Origin: DAISKN01 sp963716925
Lineage (GTDB): Bacteria > Acidobacteriota > Vicinamibacteria > Marinacidobacterales > SMYC01
DNA length: 64,000 nucleotides
NCBI GenBank assembly: GCA_963716925.1
Contig: CAVQUX010000033.1
Span: forward strand, 124,001 to 188,000
Direction: 5' to 3'
The notes beneath the pieces are model-generated. The model worked only from the letters and a program-made list of their open reading frames with translations. It made no database searches and was not told the origin of the DNA. The position numbers and the translations under genes are program-made. Of this stretch, positions 27,506 to 36,178 are shown piece after piece (within the stretch, counting starts at the first letter, position 1; every line of letters starts with the position of its first letter).

Positions 27506-30500
27506 TCATCGGAGCCTTGGGGAGGGCCGAGGACGACCATCGGCCTCCTCGCCCGCGAGCACGAAGTCGTTCCACGCGATCACTTTCAGATTGGACGGTT
27601 TCTTGACCCGCAGAGCCTCGATGACCGCTCGAGCCAGCTGGAGATCCGTGATCAGCGGCACGCCGTGATCGACGGCGCTTCGGCGGATGAAGTACCCGTC
27701 GGGCCGACCGAGAGCGTCATACTCCCGCGGTACGTTGATCACCAGGTCCACCCGGTTGGCTTCGATGAGCGCGGGGGCGCTGCCCTCGCCGGATTCGCTC
27801 TTGGCTACGGGAACGCATCGGATACCCAGCGTCTCCAGCATCTCCGCGGTTCCCGCCGTGGCATAGATGGGGAGTTTGAGCTCGTCGGCGATGACTTTCG
27901 CTTCGTCGGCGAACGAGTACTTGTCGGCCAGCGGTCCGAGCGAGAGCAGCACCCCGCGCTCCGGAAATCGAAATCCGGTCGCAATGAGTCCGCTCAACAG
28001 GGCCTCGTTCAGGTCGCGGCCGAGACAACCCACCTCTCCGGTGCTCGCCATTTCTACCCCGAGCAACGGGTCCGCTCCGACCAGCCTCGAGAACGAGAAC
28101 ATGGGGACCTTGACCCCGACGTAATCGAGGTCGAGGCTGCGATTCGTCACTTCCTGCCTCACGGCCAGCATGCGCCTCATGGCCTCGGCGGCGAAGTTCT
28201 GTCCGGTGACTTTGGACACGAAGGGAAAGCTACGGGAGGCGCGCAGGTTGCATTCGATGACCTTGACGGTGTTGTGCCTGGCGAGGAACTGGATGTTGAA
28301 CGGGCCCGTGATCTCGAGCGCGCGCGCGATAGCGACCGAGATCTCCTTCACCTGCCTGATGGTCGCGATGTAGAGGGTCTGGGGCGGCAGGACGAGAGTC
28401 GCGTCTCCGCTGTGAACTCCGGCGTCCTCGATGTGCTCGGTGATCGCCCAGAGCACGAGCCGGCCTTCGTCGGCCACGCCGTCCAGCTCCACTTCACGAG
28501 CGTGGGTCTCGAACTTGGAGACCACCACCGGATGTTCGCGGGAAACCCGCTTCGCCCTGGCCAGGATCCGCCGGAGCTCGTGGGCCTCGTGAGCCACGCT
28601 CATCGCCGCGCCGCTCAGGACATAGCTCGGCCTGACCAGCACCGGGTATCCACCCAGGCGCTCCACGATGGAATCGACCTCGGAAACGTCTCCCGCGTGC
28701 GCCCACTGGGGCTGCGCGATCCCGAGCTCGTCCAGGAGCGCGCTGAACTTGGACCGGTCCTCGGCGCGGTCGATATTCTTCGGATGCGTCCCGATGATGG
28801 GATGCCCGGCGTCGTGGAGCCGGAGTGCCAGGTTGTTGGGGATCTGGCCGCCCATGCTCACCACGATCCCGTCCGGCTTCTCCGTTTCACAGAGGTGGAG
28901 AACCGTCTCCAGGCTGATCTCGTCGAAAACGAGTCGATCGCACACGTCGTAGTCCGTACTCACGGTCTCGGGGTTGTAGTTGAGCATGATGGTCTCGTAC
29001 CCCAGAGCCGAAGCCGCTTGTACCGCGTGAACCGCGCACCAGTCGAACTCGACGCTGGAGCCGATGCGATAGACTCCCGAGCCGAGCACCATGATCTTCT
29101 TCCTTGAAGAGGGGCTCACCTCGCTCTCGCTCGCGTGGTAGCTGGAATAGAGGTAGTTCGTCTCGGCGGGAAACTCGGCCGCCATGGTGTCGATGCGGGA
29201 GAGGTGCGGGCGGATGCCCGCCTGACGGCGCCGCTTGCGATTCGCTCCCCGCGGCTCGCGGCGAAGGTCGTCGATGGCGTGATCGGAGAAGCCGAGTTTC
29301 TCGGCGCGCTCGATGAGCTCGACCGGCAGAAATGGTTTCGCCCGCGCGATCTCGAGGGAGATCGCAACGATGGGCTCGATGGCCCGGAGGAACCAGCGAT
29401 CGATGTGGGTGAGGGCGTGAATTCGATCGAACGACATCCCGGTGGCGATCGCCTTCGCCACGGCGAAGATGCGGCGGGGGGTCGCGCGGCTGAGCTCCGA
29501 TTCGAGATCGGCGAACTCGAACGCGTCCGGATCGAGTCCCTTGACCCCGATGTCGAGCATGCGAAGGGCCTTCTGGATGGCCTCGGGGAAGGACCGGCCG
29601 ATGGCCATCACCTCGCCGACGCTCTTCATCTCGCTTCCTATGGACTCGACCGCGCCTCGGAATTTCTCTAGATCCCAGCGAGGCACCTTGCAGACGATGT
29701 AGTCGAGGGAAGGCTCGAAGAAGGCGGTGGTGCGCCGGGTGATCCGGTTCGGGATCTCTGGAAGGGTGTAGCCGAGTGCGAGCTTGGCCGCGACGTAGGC
29801 GAGAGGGTAACCCGTGGCTTTGCTCGCGAGAGCGCTCGACCGGGACAGCCGGGCGTTCACTTCGATGACGCGATAGTCCAGCGAGCGCGGATCGAGGGCG
29901 AATTGCACGTTGCACTCGCCGACGATGCCGAAGTGGCGCACGACGCGGATCGCGATCGAGCGGAGCAGCTGAAACTCCGCGTCGTTCAGGGTTTGAGAGG
30001 GCGCGACCACGATCGATTCGCCGGTGTGGATCCCCATCGGATCGAGGTTTTCCATGTTGCAGACGGCGACGCAGTTGTCCCGGCAGTCGCGCACCACCTC
30101 GTATTCGATCTCCTTCCAGCCGCGGAGGTACTCCTCGACCAGAACCTGGGTCATCCCGCCCGAGAAAGCCCGAGCCAGGGCCTGGTCGAGCTCCCCCTGG
30201 CTCTCGACGACGCCACTGCCTTTGCCGCCCAGGGCGTACGCGCCCCGGAGCATGACGGGAAGACCGATGGCGCTCGCCGCCTCTCGGGCTTCCGATGAAT
30301 TTGCGCAAGCCCGGCTCCTGGCCACCTTGACTCCGATTTCCTCCAATTCCTGGTTGAACCTCTGGCGGTTCTCCGTGTCCTCGATCGCCTGGACCGGCGG
30401 CCCCAGCACGCGGATGCCGAGCTCGTCGAGAAAGCCGCTGCGATGGAGCTCGAGTCCGCAGTTCAAAGCGGTCTGCCCGCCGAAGGAGAGGAGAATCGCG

Positions 30501-30760
30501 TCCACGCTCTCTTTCTTCGCAACCTCCGCCACGATTTCGGGCGTGACCGCATAGAGATAGAGGCGATCCGCCATCCCGTCGCTGGTCTGGATGGTGGCGA
30601 TATTGGGATTGACGAGGACGCTCTGGATTCCCTCTTCCGACAGGGCCTTGATCGCCTGTGAGCCCGAGTAATCGAATTCACCCGCCTGGCCGATCTGGAG
30701 CGCTCCCGAGCCGAGCACCAGGACTCGCTTGGGTTTTCGGGACAGATAGATGCCGTACAC
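27506..30760 (-). CDS. carB: Carbamoyl-phosphate synthase large subunit
   Basis: 1,084 residues from GTG 30760, one base after the carA stop. It makes carbamoyl phosphate from bicarbonate, ATP and ammonia delivered by CarA. The two homologous ATP-grasp halves are visible: KRVLVLGSGALQIGQAGEFDYSGSQA near the start, and KKIMVLGSGVYRIGSSVEFDWCAVHA near residue 560. Each is followed by ATP-grasp strands (VMLRGAYALGGKGSG; PVLVRPSYVLSGAAM) and ECNVQFAL / FNIQFLA. The C-terminal ~140 residues form the MGS-like allosteric domain (SFADEAKVIADELKLPIYATAGTAEML). Length is normal. It is convergent with the permease remnant; only 12 bases lie between the two stops. Confidence 0.97.
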   Translation of the reverse strand: MYGIYLSRKPKRVLVLGSGALQIGQAGEFDYSGSQAIKALSEEGIQSVLVNPNIATIQTSDGMADRLYLYAVTPEIVAEVAKKESVDAILLSFGGQTALNCGLELHRSGFLDELGIRVLGPPVQAIEDTENRQRFNQELEEIGVKVARSRACANSSEAREAASAIGLPVMLRGAYALGGKGSGVVESQGELDQALARAFSGGMTQVLVEEYLRGWKEIEYEVVRDCRDNCVAVCNMENLDPMGIHTGESIVVAPSQTLNDAEFQLLRSIAIRVVRHFGIVGECNVQFALDPRSLDYRVIEVNARLSRSSALASKATGYPLAYVAAKLALGYTLPEIPNRITRRTTAFFEPSLDYIVCKVPRWDLEKFRGAVESIGSEMKSVGEVMAIGRSFPEAIQKALRMLDIGVKGLDPDAFEFADLESELSRATPRRIFAVAKAIATGMSFDRIHALTHIDRWFLRAIEPIVAISLEIARAKPFLPVELIERAEKLGFSDHAIDDLRREPRGANRKRRRQAGIRPHLSRIDTMAAEFPAETNYLYSSYHASESEVSPSSRKKIMVLGSGVYRIGSSVEFDWCAVHAVQAASALGYETIMLNYNPETVSTDYDVCDRLVFDEISLETVLHLCETEKPDGIVVSMGGQIPNNLALRLHDAGHPIIGTHPKNIDRAEDRSKFSALLDELGIAQPQWAHAGDVSEVDSIVERLGGYPVLVRPSYVLSGAAMSVAHEAHELRRILARAKRVSREHPVVVSKFETHAREVELDGVADEGRLVLWAITEHIEDAGVHSGDATLVLPPQTLYIATIRQVKEISVAIARALEITGPFNIQFLARHNTVKVIECNLRASRSFPFVSKVTGQNFAAEAMRRMLAVRQEVTNRSLDLDYVGVKVPMFSFSRLVGADPLLGVEMASTGEVGCLGRDLNEALLSGLIATGFRFPERGVLLSLGPLADKYSFADEAKVIADELKLPIYATAGTAEMLETLGIRCVPVAKSESGEGSAPALIEANRVDLVINVPREYDALGRPDGYFIRRSAVDHGVPLITDLQLARAVIEALRVKKPSNLKVIAWNDFVLAGEEADGRPRPSPRLR

Positions 30761-30761
30761 G

Positions 30762-31919
30762 TCAGGACCGGGCCATCGCTCCGACGAGGCGCAGGAAGTC
30801 GTCGAACAGGAAGTCGGTGTCCTTGGGGCCGGGACACCCCTCGGGATGAAACTGCACGCTGAAGTACGGCCGCTGGTGCGAGCGGATGCCCTCGTTGGTC
30901 CCGTCGTTGACGTTCACGAACCACGGCTCCCACTCGTCCGAGAGCGCGGTTTCATCGACGGCGTAACCGTGATTCTGACTCGTCACGAAGCACCGGCGGC
31001 TCAGGAGGTCCTGGACGGGCTGATTGACGCCACGATGTCCGTAAGGAAGCTTGTAGGTCTTCCCTCCCGCGGCCAGGGCCAGGATCTGGCTGCCGAGACA
31101 GATCCCGAAGATCGGCTTCCGGAAGGAATCGAGAAGACCTCGAACCTGCTGCACGAGCGAGGCGAGATCCTGGGGATCCCCGGGTCCGTTCGCGATCACG
31201 ATCCCGTCCGCCTCGGCCGCGGGCCCGGAGAGCGACAGGTGCCAGGGAACCCGGTGCACGCTCGCCCCTCGCGTAAGGAGAGAGCGCACGATGTTGTCCT
31301 TCGCCCCCACGTCCACGAGAAGGATTCGGAGCGGTCCACCGGGATAGCGGATGGGCGCCCGGGGGGCGACCACCCGGAACACCTCCTCGGCCATGTCCAC
31401 CGACTCGGCCCGACCCCTGGCTTCGGTCGGCTCGAGGTCGCCGGGAAAGAGCCATCCGGCCATCGTCCCCCGTTCGCGAAGGCGGCGCGTGAGCGTCCTG
31501 GTGTCGATACCGGTGATCGCCGGGATGGACTCTTCGCGAAGCCATTCCCCCAGCGAGCGACTCGCGGCGTGATGGCTGTAACCGTCGACATAGTTCTGAA
31601 CGACGAGGCCCTGCACCTGAATCGCGCCGGACTCGAAGGGAGGATCGAGGCTCCCGGGTGCGCGGGGAGGGGGCACACCGTAATTGCCCACGAGGGGGTA
31701 CGTGCAGACGAGGATCTGGCCGCGGTAGGAGGGATCGGTGAGCGCCTCGACGTACCCGCTCATGCCGGTGTTGAACACAACTTCCCCCTTCACCGAGCGC
31801 GCCGCTCCGAAAGCCTTCCCCTCGAACTCGGTGCCATCTTCGAGGACCAGTTTCATCGAGCCGGGCTCGCGTTCGACATCGGCGATGGCTTCGCTTTGCG
31901 CATTGCTCGGTTGTTTCAC
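30762..31919 (-). CDS. carA: Carbamoyl-phosphate synthase small (glutaminase) subunit
   Basis: 385 residues. The GTG at 31919 is preferred (AAGGAAA upstream); an ATG 21 codons in is possible. The N-terminal CPSase small-subunit domain starts KLVLEDGTEFEG and includes FNTGMSGYVEALTDPSYRGQI. The C-terminal class I amidotransferase has the nucleophile Cys in FGICLGSQ (near residue 272) and the His/Glu pair in QFHPEGCPGP. It supplies ammonia to CarB, whose gene follows after one base. A TACAAT -10-like hexamer lies on the minus strand at 31952-31957 in the 140-base gap to the divergent carbamoyltransferase gene; its -35 is not convincing. Confidence 0.97.
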   Translation of the reverse strand: MKQPSNAQSEAIADVEREPGSMKLVLEDGTEFEGKAFGAARSVKGEVVFNTGMSGYVEALTDPSYRGQILVCTYPLVGNYGVPPPRAPGSLDPPFESGAIQVQGLVVQNYVDGYSHHAASRSLGEWLREESIPAITGIDTRTLTRRLRERGTMAGWLFPGDLEPTEARGRAESVDMAEEVFRVVAPRAPIRYPGGPLRILLVDVGAKDNIVRSLLTRGASVHRVPWHLSLSGPAAEADGIVIANGPGDPQDLASLVQQVRGLLDSFRKPIFGICLGSQILALAAGGKTYKLPYGHRGVNQPVQDLLSRRCFVTSQNHGYAVDETALSDEWEPWFVNVNDGTNEGIRSHQRPYFSVQFHPEGCPGPKDTDFLFDDFLRLVGAMARS

Positions 31920-31984
31920 GGCGTCGGTTTCCTTAGATTGAGGGGAAGCGTATTGTAAACCGAGCCCGGGGGGACTTGCGCCCG

Positions 31985-32013
31985 TTGACCGGGCCCCTGG
32001 TTGGGCTTACGAT
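31985..32013 (+). promoter_or_regulatory. Candidate sigma-70 promoter for the carbamoyltransferase cassette
   Basis: TTGACC (31985-31990), a 17-base spacer, and TACGAT (32008-32013) precede the ATG at 32061 by about 48 bases. The -35 matches five of six consensus positions, the -10 four of six. It lies in the gap between divergent carA and the carbamoyltransferase gene. Confidence 0.4.
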
Positions 32014-32060
32014 ACGGGCTCCCCCCGGTTGCGCGCGGGTGCTTGATCGCGAACGAACCC

Positions 32061-33893
32061 ATGAACATACTCGGAATCTCCGCCTTCTACCACGACAGCG
32101 CCGCCTGCGTCGTCCGGGACGGAGAGATTCTGGCGGCGGCTCAGGAGGAGCGTTTCACCCGCAAGAAGCACGACCATGATTTCCCGGAGCGCGCGATTGC
32201 TTACTGTCTCACCGAGGCTGCGCTCCGAGTGGAAGATCTTGACGTCGTCGCGTTCTATGACAAGCCCCTTCTCAAGTTCGACCGGATCCTCGAGACTTAC
32301 ATCGCGTACGCTCCCCGCGGCTTCAAGATCTTTCTCAAGGGACTTCCGTTGTGGCTGAAGCAGAAGCTTCACACCCCGAGGGAGCTCGAACGAGGCCTCG
32401 CCGGTCGATATCGGGGGCGCTACGTCTTCACGCGGCACCACGAATCGCACGCCGCCAGCGCGTTCTTCCCGTCGCCCTTCGAGCGCGCCGCCATCCTGAC
32501 TCTCGACGGAGTCGGGGAATGGTCGACGGGGAGCATCGGCATCGGCGAGGGAAACCGGATCCGGCTGCTGAAGGAGCTGCGGTTTCCGCACTCCCTGGGG
32601 CTCCTCTATTCGGCCTTCACTTACTTCTGCGGCTTCAAGGTGAACAGCGGCGAGTACAAGCTCATGGGGCTCGCGCCTTACGGCGAGCCGAAATACGCCG
32701 ACCTCATCCGCGAGAAGGTGCTCGATCTGCGGTCCGACGGCTCGTTCCGGATGAACATGTCCTATTTCGCCTTCTGCTACGACGACGTGATGACGTCCCG
32801 AGAGATGGACAAGCTGTTCGGAGGCCCTCCGCGATCGATGGAGAGTCCTTTGACCCAGCGAGAGATGGATATCGCGGCCTCCATCCAGGAAGTCACCGAG
32901 CAGATCATGCTCGGAGCGGCTCGCTACGCGCACGAGCTCACTGGAGCCCGTGATCTGGTAATGGCGGGAGGCGTCGCTCTGAACTGCGTCGCCAACGGAC
33001 GGATCCTGCGGGAGGGGCCGTTCGAGCGGATCTGGATCCAGCCGGCGGCGGGCGATGCGGGGGGGGCCCTCGGAGCGGCGCTCTTCGTGTGGCATCAGCT
33101 TCTCGGGCACGAGCGAGTACCTCTCGCGAGCGGCGATCGTCAGCACGGCTCTCTCCTCGGACCGGAGTATTCCGACGAGGAGATTCGCGCGTGCCTGGAG
33201 AGCTGCGGCGCGGTCTATCGCTACTACTCGTCGGAAACGGAGCTGGTCGAGGAGATCGCGTCGCTCATCGCCTCGGAGAACGTGGTCGGTCACATGGAAG
33301 GGCGGCTCGAGTTCGGGCCGCGGGCGCTCGGGAACCGCTCCATCCTCGGCGACGCGCGCTCGCCGAAGATGCAGTCGGTGATGAACCTCAAGATCAAATT
33401 CCGGGAGTCGTTCCGGCCGTTCGCTCCGGCGGTGCTCCGCGACCAGGTGCATCAGTACTTCGAGATGCGCTCCAACGAGGATAGTCCCTACATGCTGCTG
33501 GTGGCCCCCGTTCGCGCCGACAAGCGAGTCCCGACGAGCGAGAACGGTGCGCGCGGGATCGACAAGCTCAAGCAGCTCCGGTCGGTGGTGCCCGCCATCA
33601 CCCACGTCGACTATTCGGCTCGGGTCCAGACCGTCGATCCCGAGCGTCACCCCCGCTTTCACCGCATCCTGAAGAAGTTCGAAGAGATGACCGGATGCCC
33701 GGTGGTGATCAACACCAGCTTCAACGTGCGCGGCGAGCCCATCGTGTGCACTCCCCAGGATGCGGTGCGCTGCTTCATGGCCACCAACATCGACGCCCTG
33801 GTCGTCGGCCGTTTCCTGCTGAGGAAAGCGGAACAACGGCTGCCTCACGAGGGCGACGTCGAGAAGTACCTCTCGAGCTTCACCCTGGACTAG
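32061..33893 (+). CDS. O-carbamoyltransferase of the NodU/CmcH/TobZ family
   Basis: 610 residues from ATG 32061 (MNILGISAFYHDSAACVV). It transfers the carbamoyl group of carbamoyl phosphate to a hydroxyl of a sugar or antibiotic through a carbamoyl-adenylate. The N-terminal Kae1-like domain carries the metal/ATP motif HHESHAASAF and TLDGVGEWST, EYKLMGLAPYGEP, and MAGGVALNCVANG. The C-terminal YrdC-like domain has GRLEFGPRALGNRSIL, PFAPAVLRD and INTSFNVRGEPIV. Length is in the family range (550-620). The next two genes, SxtJ-like and DUF5989, follow it after 3 and 15 bases, a cassette often seen in surface polysaccharide loci. Divergent carAB next door would supply its substrate. Confidence 0.93.
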   Translation: MNILGISAFYHDSAACVVRDGEILAAAQEERFTRKKHDHDFPERAIAYCLTEAALRVEDLDVVAFYDKPLLKFDRILETYIAYAPRGFKIFLKGLPLWLKQKLHTPRELERGLAGRYRGRYVFTRHHESHAASAFFPSPFERAAILTLDGVGEWSTGSIGIGEGNRIRLLKELRFPHSLGLLYSAFTYFCGFKVNSGEYKLMGLAPYGEPKYADLIREKVLDLRSDGSFRMNMSYFAFCYDDVMTSREMDKLFGGPPRSMESPLTQREMDIAASIQEVTEQIMLGAARYAHELTGARDLVMAGGVALNCVANGRILREGPFERIWIQPAAGDAGGALGAALFVWHQLLGHERVPLASGDRQHGSLLGPEYSDEEIRACLESCGAVYRYYSSETELVEEIASLIASENVVGHMEGRLEFGPRALGNRSILGDARSPKMQSVMNLKIKFRESFRPFAPAVLRDQVHQYFEMRSNEDSPYMLLVAPVRADKRVPTSENGARGIDKLKQLRSVVPAITHVDYSARVQTVDPERHPRFHRILKKFEEMTGCPVVINTSFNVRGEPIVCTPQDAVRCFMATNIDALVVGRFLLRKAEQRLPHEGDVEKYLSSFTLD

Positions 33894-33896
33894 ATC

Positions 33897-34337
33897 ATGC
33901 TCGTTCAACTCAATCTTCGACCCGAGCCGCGGCAGCTTCGACAGTTCGGATGGATCGCTCTCGTCGGTTTCGGTCTCCTGGGCTCCGTGCTCATCTGGAA
34001 GGGAGAGCTCTTCGGCGCGAGCTTCGGCTCGGCCGCCCGCCCCGTGGCCTGGGCGCTATGGGCGGTCGGGGCGGTATCTGCCCTGCTGTCGATCGTTTGG
34101 CCCCAGGGCAACCGGCCGCTGTTCGTGGGGCTGGGAGTCCTCACGTTTCCCATCGGATGGGTGCTCAGCCACGTCGTTCTCGCGGTCTTGTTCTTCGGCG
34201 TGCTGACCCCCGTCGGCCTTCTGTTTCGCCTCCTGTCGCGCGACGCGCTGGAGCGGGCATTTCGACCCGAAATGAAGAGCTACTGGGTCGACTTGCGCGA
34301 CGTGAAGGACGAGAGAGAATATTTCCGTCAATTTTGA
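33897..34337 (+). CDS. SxtJ-family membrane protein
   Basis: 146 residues, ATG at 33897 three bases after the carbamoyltransferase stop. Four hydrophobic stretches are visible (FGWIALVGFGLLGSVLIW, VAWALWAVGAVSALLSIVW, PLFVGLGVLTFPIGWVLS, LAVLFFGVLTPVGLLFRLL), then a conserved polar tail RDALERAFRPEMKSYWVD..REYFRQF, which is the signature end of SxtJ proteins found beside carbamoyltransferases. The biochemical role is unknown; it probably partners the carbamoyltransferase or DUF5989 protein at the membrane. Confidence 0.85.
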   Translation: MLVQLNLRPEPRQLRQFGWIALVGFGLLGSVLIWKGELFGASFGSAARPVAWALWAVGAVSALLSIVWPQGNRPLFVGLGVLTFPIGWVLSHVVLAVLFFGVLTPVGLLFRLLSRDALERAFRPEMKSYWVDLRDVKDEREYFRQF

Positions 34338-34352
34338 GCAAGGAGGAGTCGC

Positions 34353-34535
34353 GTGGCATTCGAGGATGAGCTCGCGCAGGAGAAGCGGCCGGGTCTGGCC
34401 ACCGAGTATTGGAATTTCCTGAAGCAGAACAAGAAGTGGTGGCTGCTGCCGATTCTCCTCGTGGTCTTCCTGCTCGGGCTGCTGGTATTCCTGGGCGGAT
34501 CGGGCGCCGCACCTTTCGTCTACACGCTGTTCTGA
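34353..34535 (+). CDS. DUF5989 single-pass membrane protein
   Basis: 60 residues from a GTG at 34353 with AAGGAGGAG a few bases upstream, which fixes the start. A charged N-terminus (EDELAQEKRPGLATEYWNFLKQNKKWW) leads to one membrane helix (LLPILLVVFLLGLLVFL) and the short ending SGAAPFVYTLF, characteristic of DUF5989. It ends the carbamoyltransferase-SxtJ cassette. Function is unknown; size and order suggest an accessory subunit. Confidence 0.85.
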   Translation: MAFEDELAQEKRPGLATEYWNFLKQNKKWWLLPILLVVFLLGLLVFLGGSGAAPFVYTLF

Positions 34536-34622
34536 GAAGCGTCCGTACCAACCGCTGATTGCCGGCCGCCGCGCCCGCCTCGGGCCCCGCTTCGCAGTCT
34601 TCGGGACCCTTGCGCGGGGGGG

Positions 34623-35936
34623 CTACTCGCCCGCGAGCTTGTAGAGGTGCCGGTAGCCCCTGAGGTACATCTCCTTCCCCGAGAGTACGGGCGACGCGTC
34701 GAATCCGTCGTCGAGCGAGTTCGTCGCGAGCACCTGGAGCTTGCGCCCGGAGGCGAGAACCATCGCATTTCCGTCGCGCCCGAGGACGTAGACCCGCCCC
34801 GCGGCGGCGACCGGGGAAGCGTAGATCTCCGCGACGGGCTCGATGCGTTCGGGGCCGAAGAGCGCCTCTCCGGTCTTCGCGTCGAGAGCGGTGAGGATTC
34901 CCGAGTTGCTCTTCACCAGGTACAACACCCCTTCGTAGAGCAAGGGGGAAGGGACGTAGGGGGTGTCACGATCCCGCCGCCAGAGAATCGCGGACGAAGA
35001 CTCGATGTCGCCCTTCGCGTCCGCGAGGCGAACGGCGTAGGCGACGCTTCCTCGAAAGCCGCTGGTCAGGTAGACCACTCCCTCCGATTCGAGGGGTGAG
35101 GGTATCGCGTTCAAGGTGAGACCCGGTCCCTCCCAGATCCCTTCGCCGGTCTTTAGGTCGTAGCTCCGCACCTTGTTCGTTCCGGTGGTGATCACCTGGG
35201 CGCGGCCCGCGATCTCGACGACGAGCGGGGTCGCCCAGGAGGAGATCTCCTCGCGGTCCCGGCGCCAGAGCTCCCTGCCCGTGGCCTTGTCGAGGGCGAC
35301 GACGAACGACTGGCCCTCGTGGTCCCAGTTCACCACGAGGATATTCCCGTGGAGGGCGGGGCTCGCCCCCTCGCCGAAACCGTTGCGGATGTTCATGTCG
35401 CCCAGATCCTTCTGCCACTTCAAATCGCCCGAGAGGTCGTAGCTGTAGAGGCCCCAGGAGCCGAAGTACGCGAAGAGGTGCTCGCCGTCGGTCAAAGCGG
35501 ATGCGGAGGCGTAGCTGTTGTTCTCCTGCTTTCCCTCGTGCGGCGTCGCCCTGCCCGCGACGCGCTCCCAGACCGTCTTTCCCGTGACCCGGTCGATCGC
35601 GAGCACCCGGAACTCCTGCGCGCTGTCGACGGCGGGAGGCTGGTCGCCCGCTCGCCGCGCGTGCGGAGGAAGCGGGGGCTCGAGCCCGTCGACGCGGACC
35701 GCGGTGAGCACGTAGAGGCGATCTCCCCAAAGGATGGGCGTCGAGGAGCCGTGGCCGGGGAGGCGCACCTTCCAGACCACGTTCTCGGTCTCCGACCATT
35801 CGACGGGAGGATCCGCGTCGGGCGCGACCCCGTTCATCCGGGGGCCGCGCCACCGTGACCAGTTCGGATCCGCGGAAACGGCGGCGGTGACGGAAGACGC
35901 GAGAACGAGCCAGGCGAATGAAGGCATGGGCGTCAT
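34623..35936 (-). CDS. PQQ-like beta-propeller protein, exported
   Basis: 437 residues; ATG 35936 overlaps the ilvM-like stop as ATGA (a second ATG three codons later is possible). A signal peptide (FAWLVLASSVTAAVSA) ends near residue 22. The rest holds about seven repeats of the PQQ/BamB-type propeller, for example WKVRLPGHGSSTPILWGDRLYVL, LAIDRVTGKTVWERVAG, ALDKATGRELWRRDREE, SYDLKTGEGIW and ALDAKTGEALFG. Such proteins in Acidobacteria and Planctomycetes are periplasmic; most lack a demonstrated enzyme activity and the PQQ ligands cannot be verified here. It is odd as the third gene of an ilv operon. Confidence 0.85.
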   Translation of the reverse strand: MTPMPSFAWLVLASSVTAAVSADPNWSRWRGPRMNGVAPDADPPVEWSETENVVWKVRLPGHGSSTPILWGDRLYVLTAVRVDGLEPPLPPHARRAGDQPPAVDSAQEFRVLAIDRVTGKTVWERVAGRATPHEGKQENNSYASASALTDGEHLFAYFGSWGLYSYDLSGDLKWQKDLGDMNIRNGFGEGASPALHGNILVVNWDHEGQSFVVALDKATGRELWRRDREEISSWATPLVVEIAGRAQVITTGTNKVRSYDLKTGEGIWEGPGLTLNAIPSPLESEGVVYLTSGFRGSVAYAVRLADAKGDIESSSAILWRRDRDTPYVPSPLLYEGVLYLVKSNSGILTALDAKTGEALFGPERIEPVAEIYASPVAAAGRVYVLGRDGNAMVLASGRKLQVLATNSLDDGFDASPVLSGKEMYLRGYRHLYKLAGE

Positions 35937-36178
35937 TGTAGCGTTCCTCCGGGATCGAGCCGAACCGACAGGACCTCGATCAATTTCGCCAGTTGATGGA
36001 CGAGGGTCTCGGGCTTCCGATCGCTTTCCAGGGTCAGGCGGACCAGGAGGGTCCCTCCTTCCTCCGAAAGCGTCGCCGAGGCGCCCACGAGCTCGTATCC
36101 CCGTCGCCCCGCGAGGGCGACGGCGCGCTCGAACGCTCTCTCGGACCGTCTCAGGACCATCGCGACGGTAAATCTCAC
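35933..36178 (-). CDS. ilvM: Acetolactate synthase small subunit, IlvM-like ACT protein
   Basis: 81 residues from GTG 36178, which overlaps the ilvB stop as GTGA. The chain (RFTVAMVLRRSERAFERAV..LAGRRGYELVGASAT..TLLVRLTLES..LVHQLAKLIEVLSVRLDP) is a single ACT domain without the longer C-terminal part of IlvN/IlvH. It is therefore like the ~85-residue IlvM of E. coli AHAS II. It would activate the catalytic subunit; whether it gives valine feedback sensitivity cannot be seen. The gene is short and easily missed because a much longer unrelated frame encloses it. Confidence 0.75.
   Translation of the reverse strand: MRFTVAMVLRRSERAFERAVALAGRRGYELVGASATLSEEGGTLLVRLTLESDRKPETLVHQLAKLIEVLSVRLDPGGTLQ

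Noticed and set aside
25009..27606. Several separate small genes between 25.0 and 27.6 kb
   Set aside because: Their conserved parts line up consecutively as one ADOP-type permease with frame changes, and the rest is shadow sequence.
32007..33908. Leftward 633-residue frame opposite the carbamoyltransferase
   Set aside because: Antisense shadow caused by GC-rich third positions; the sense frame has all family motifs.
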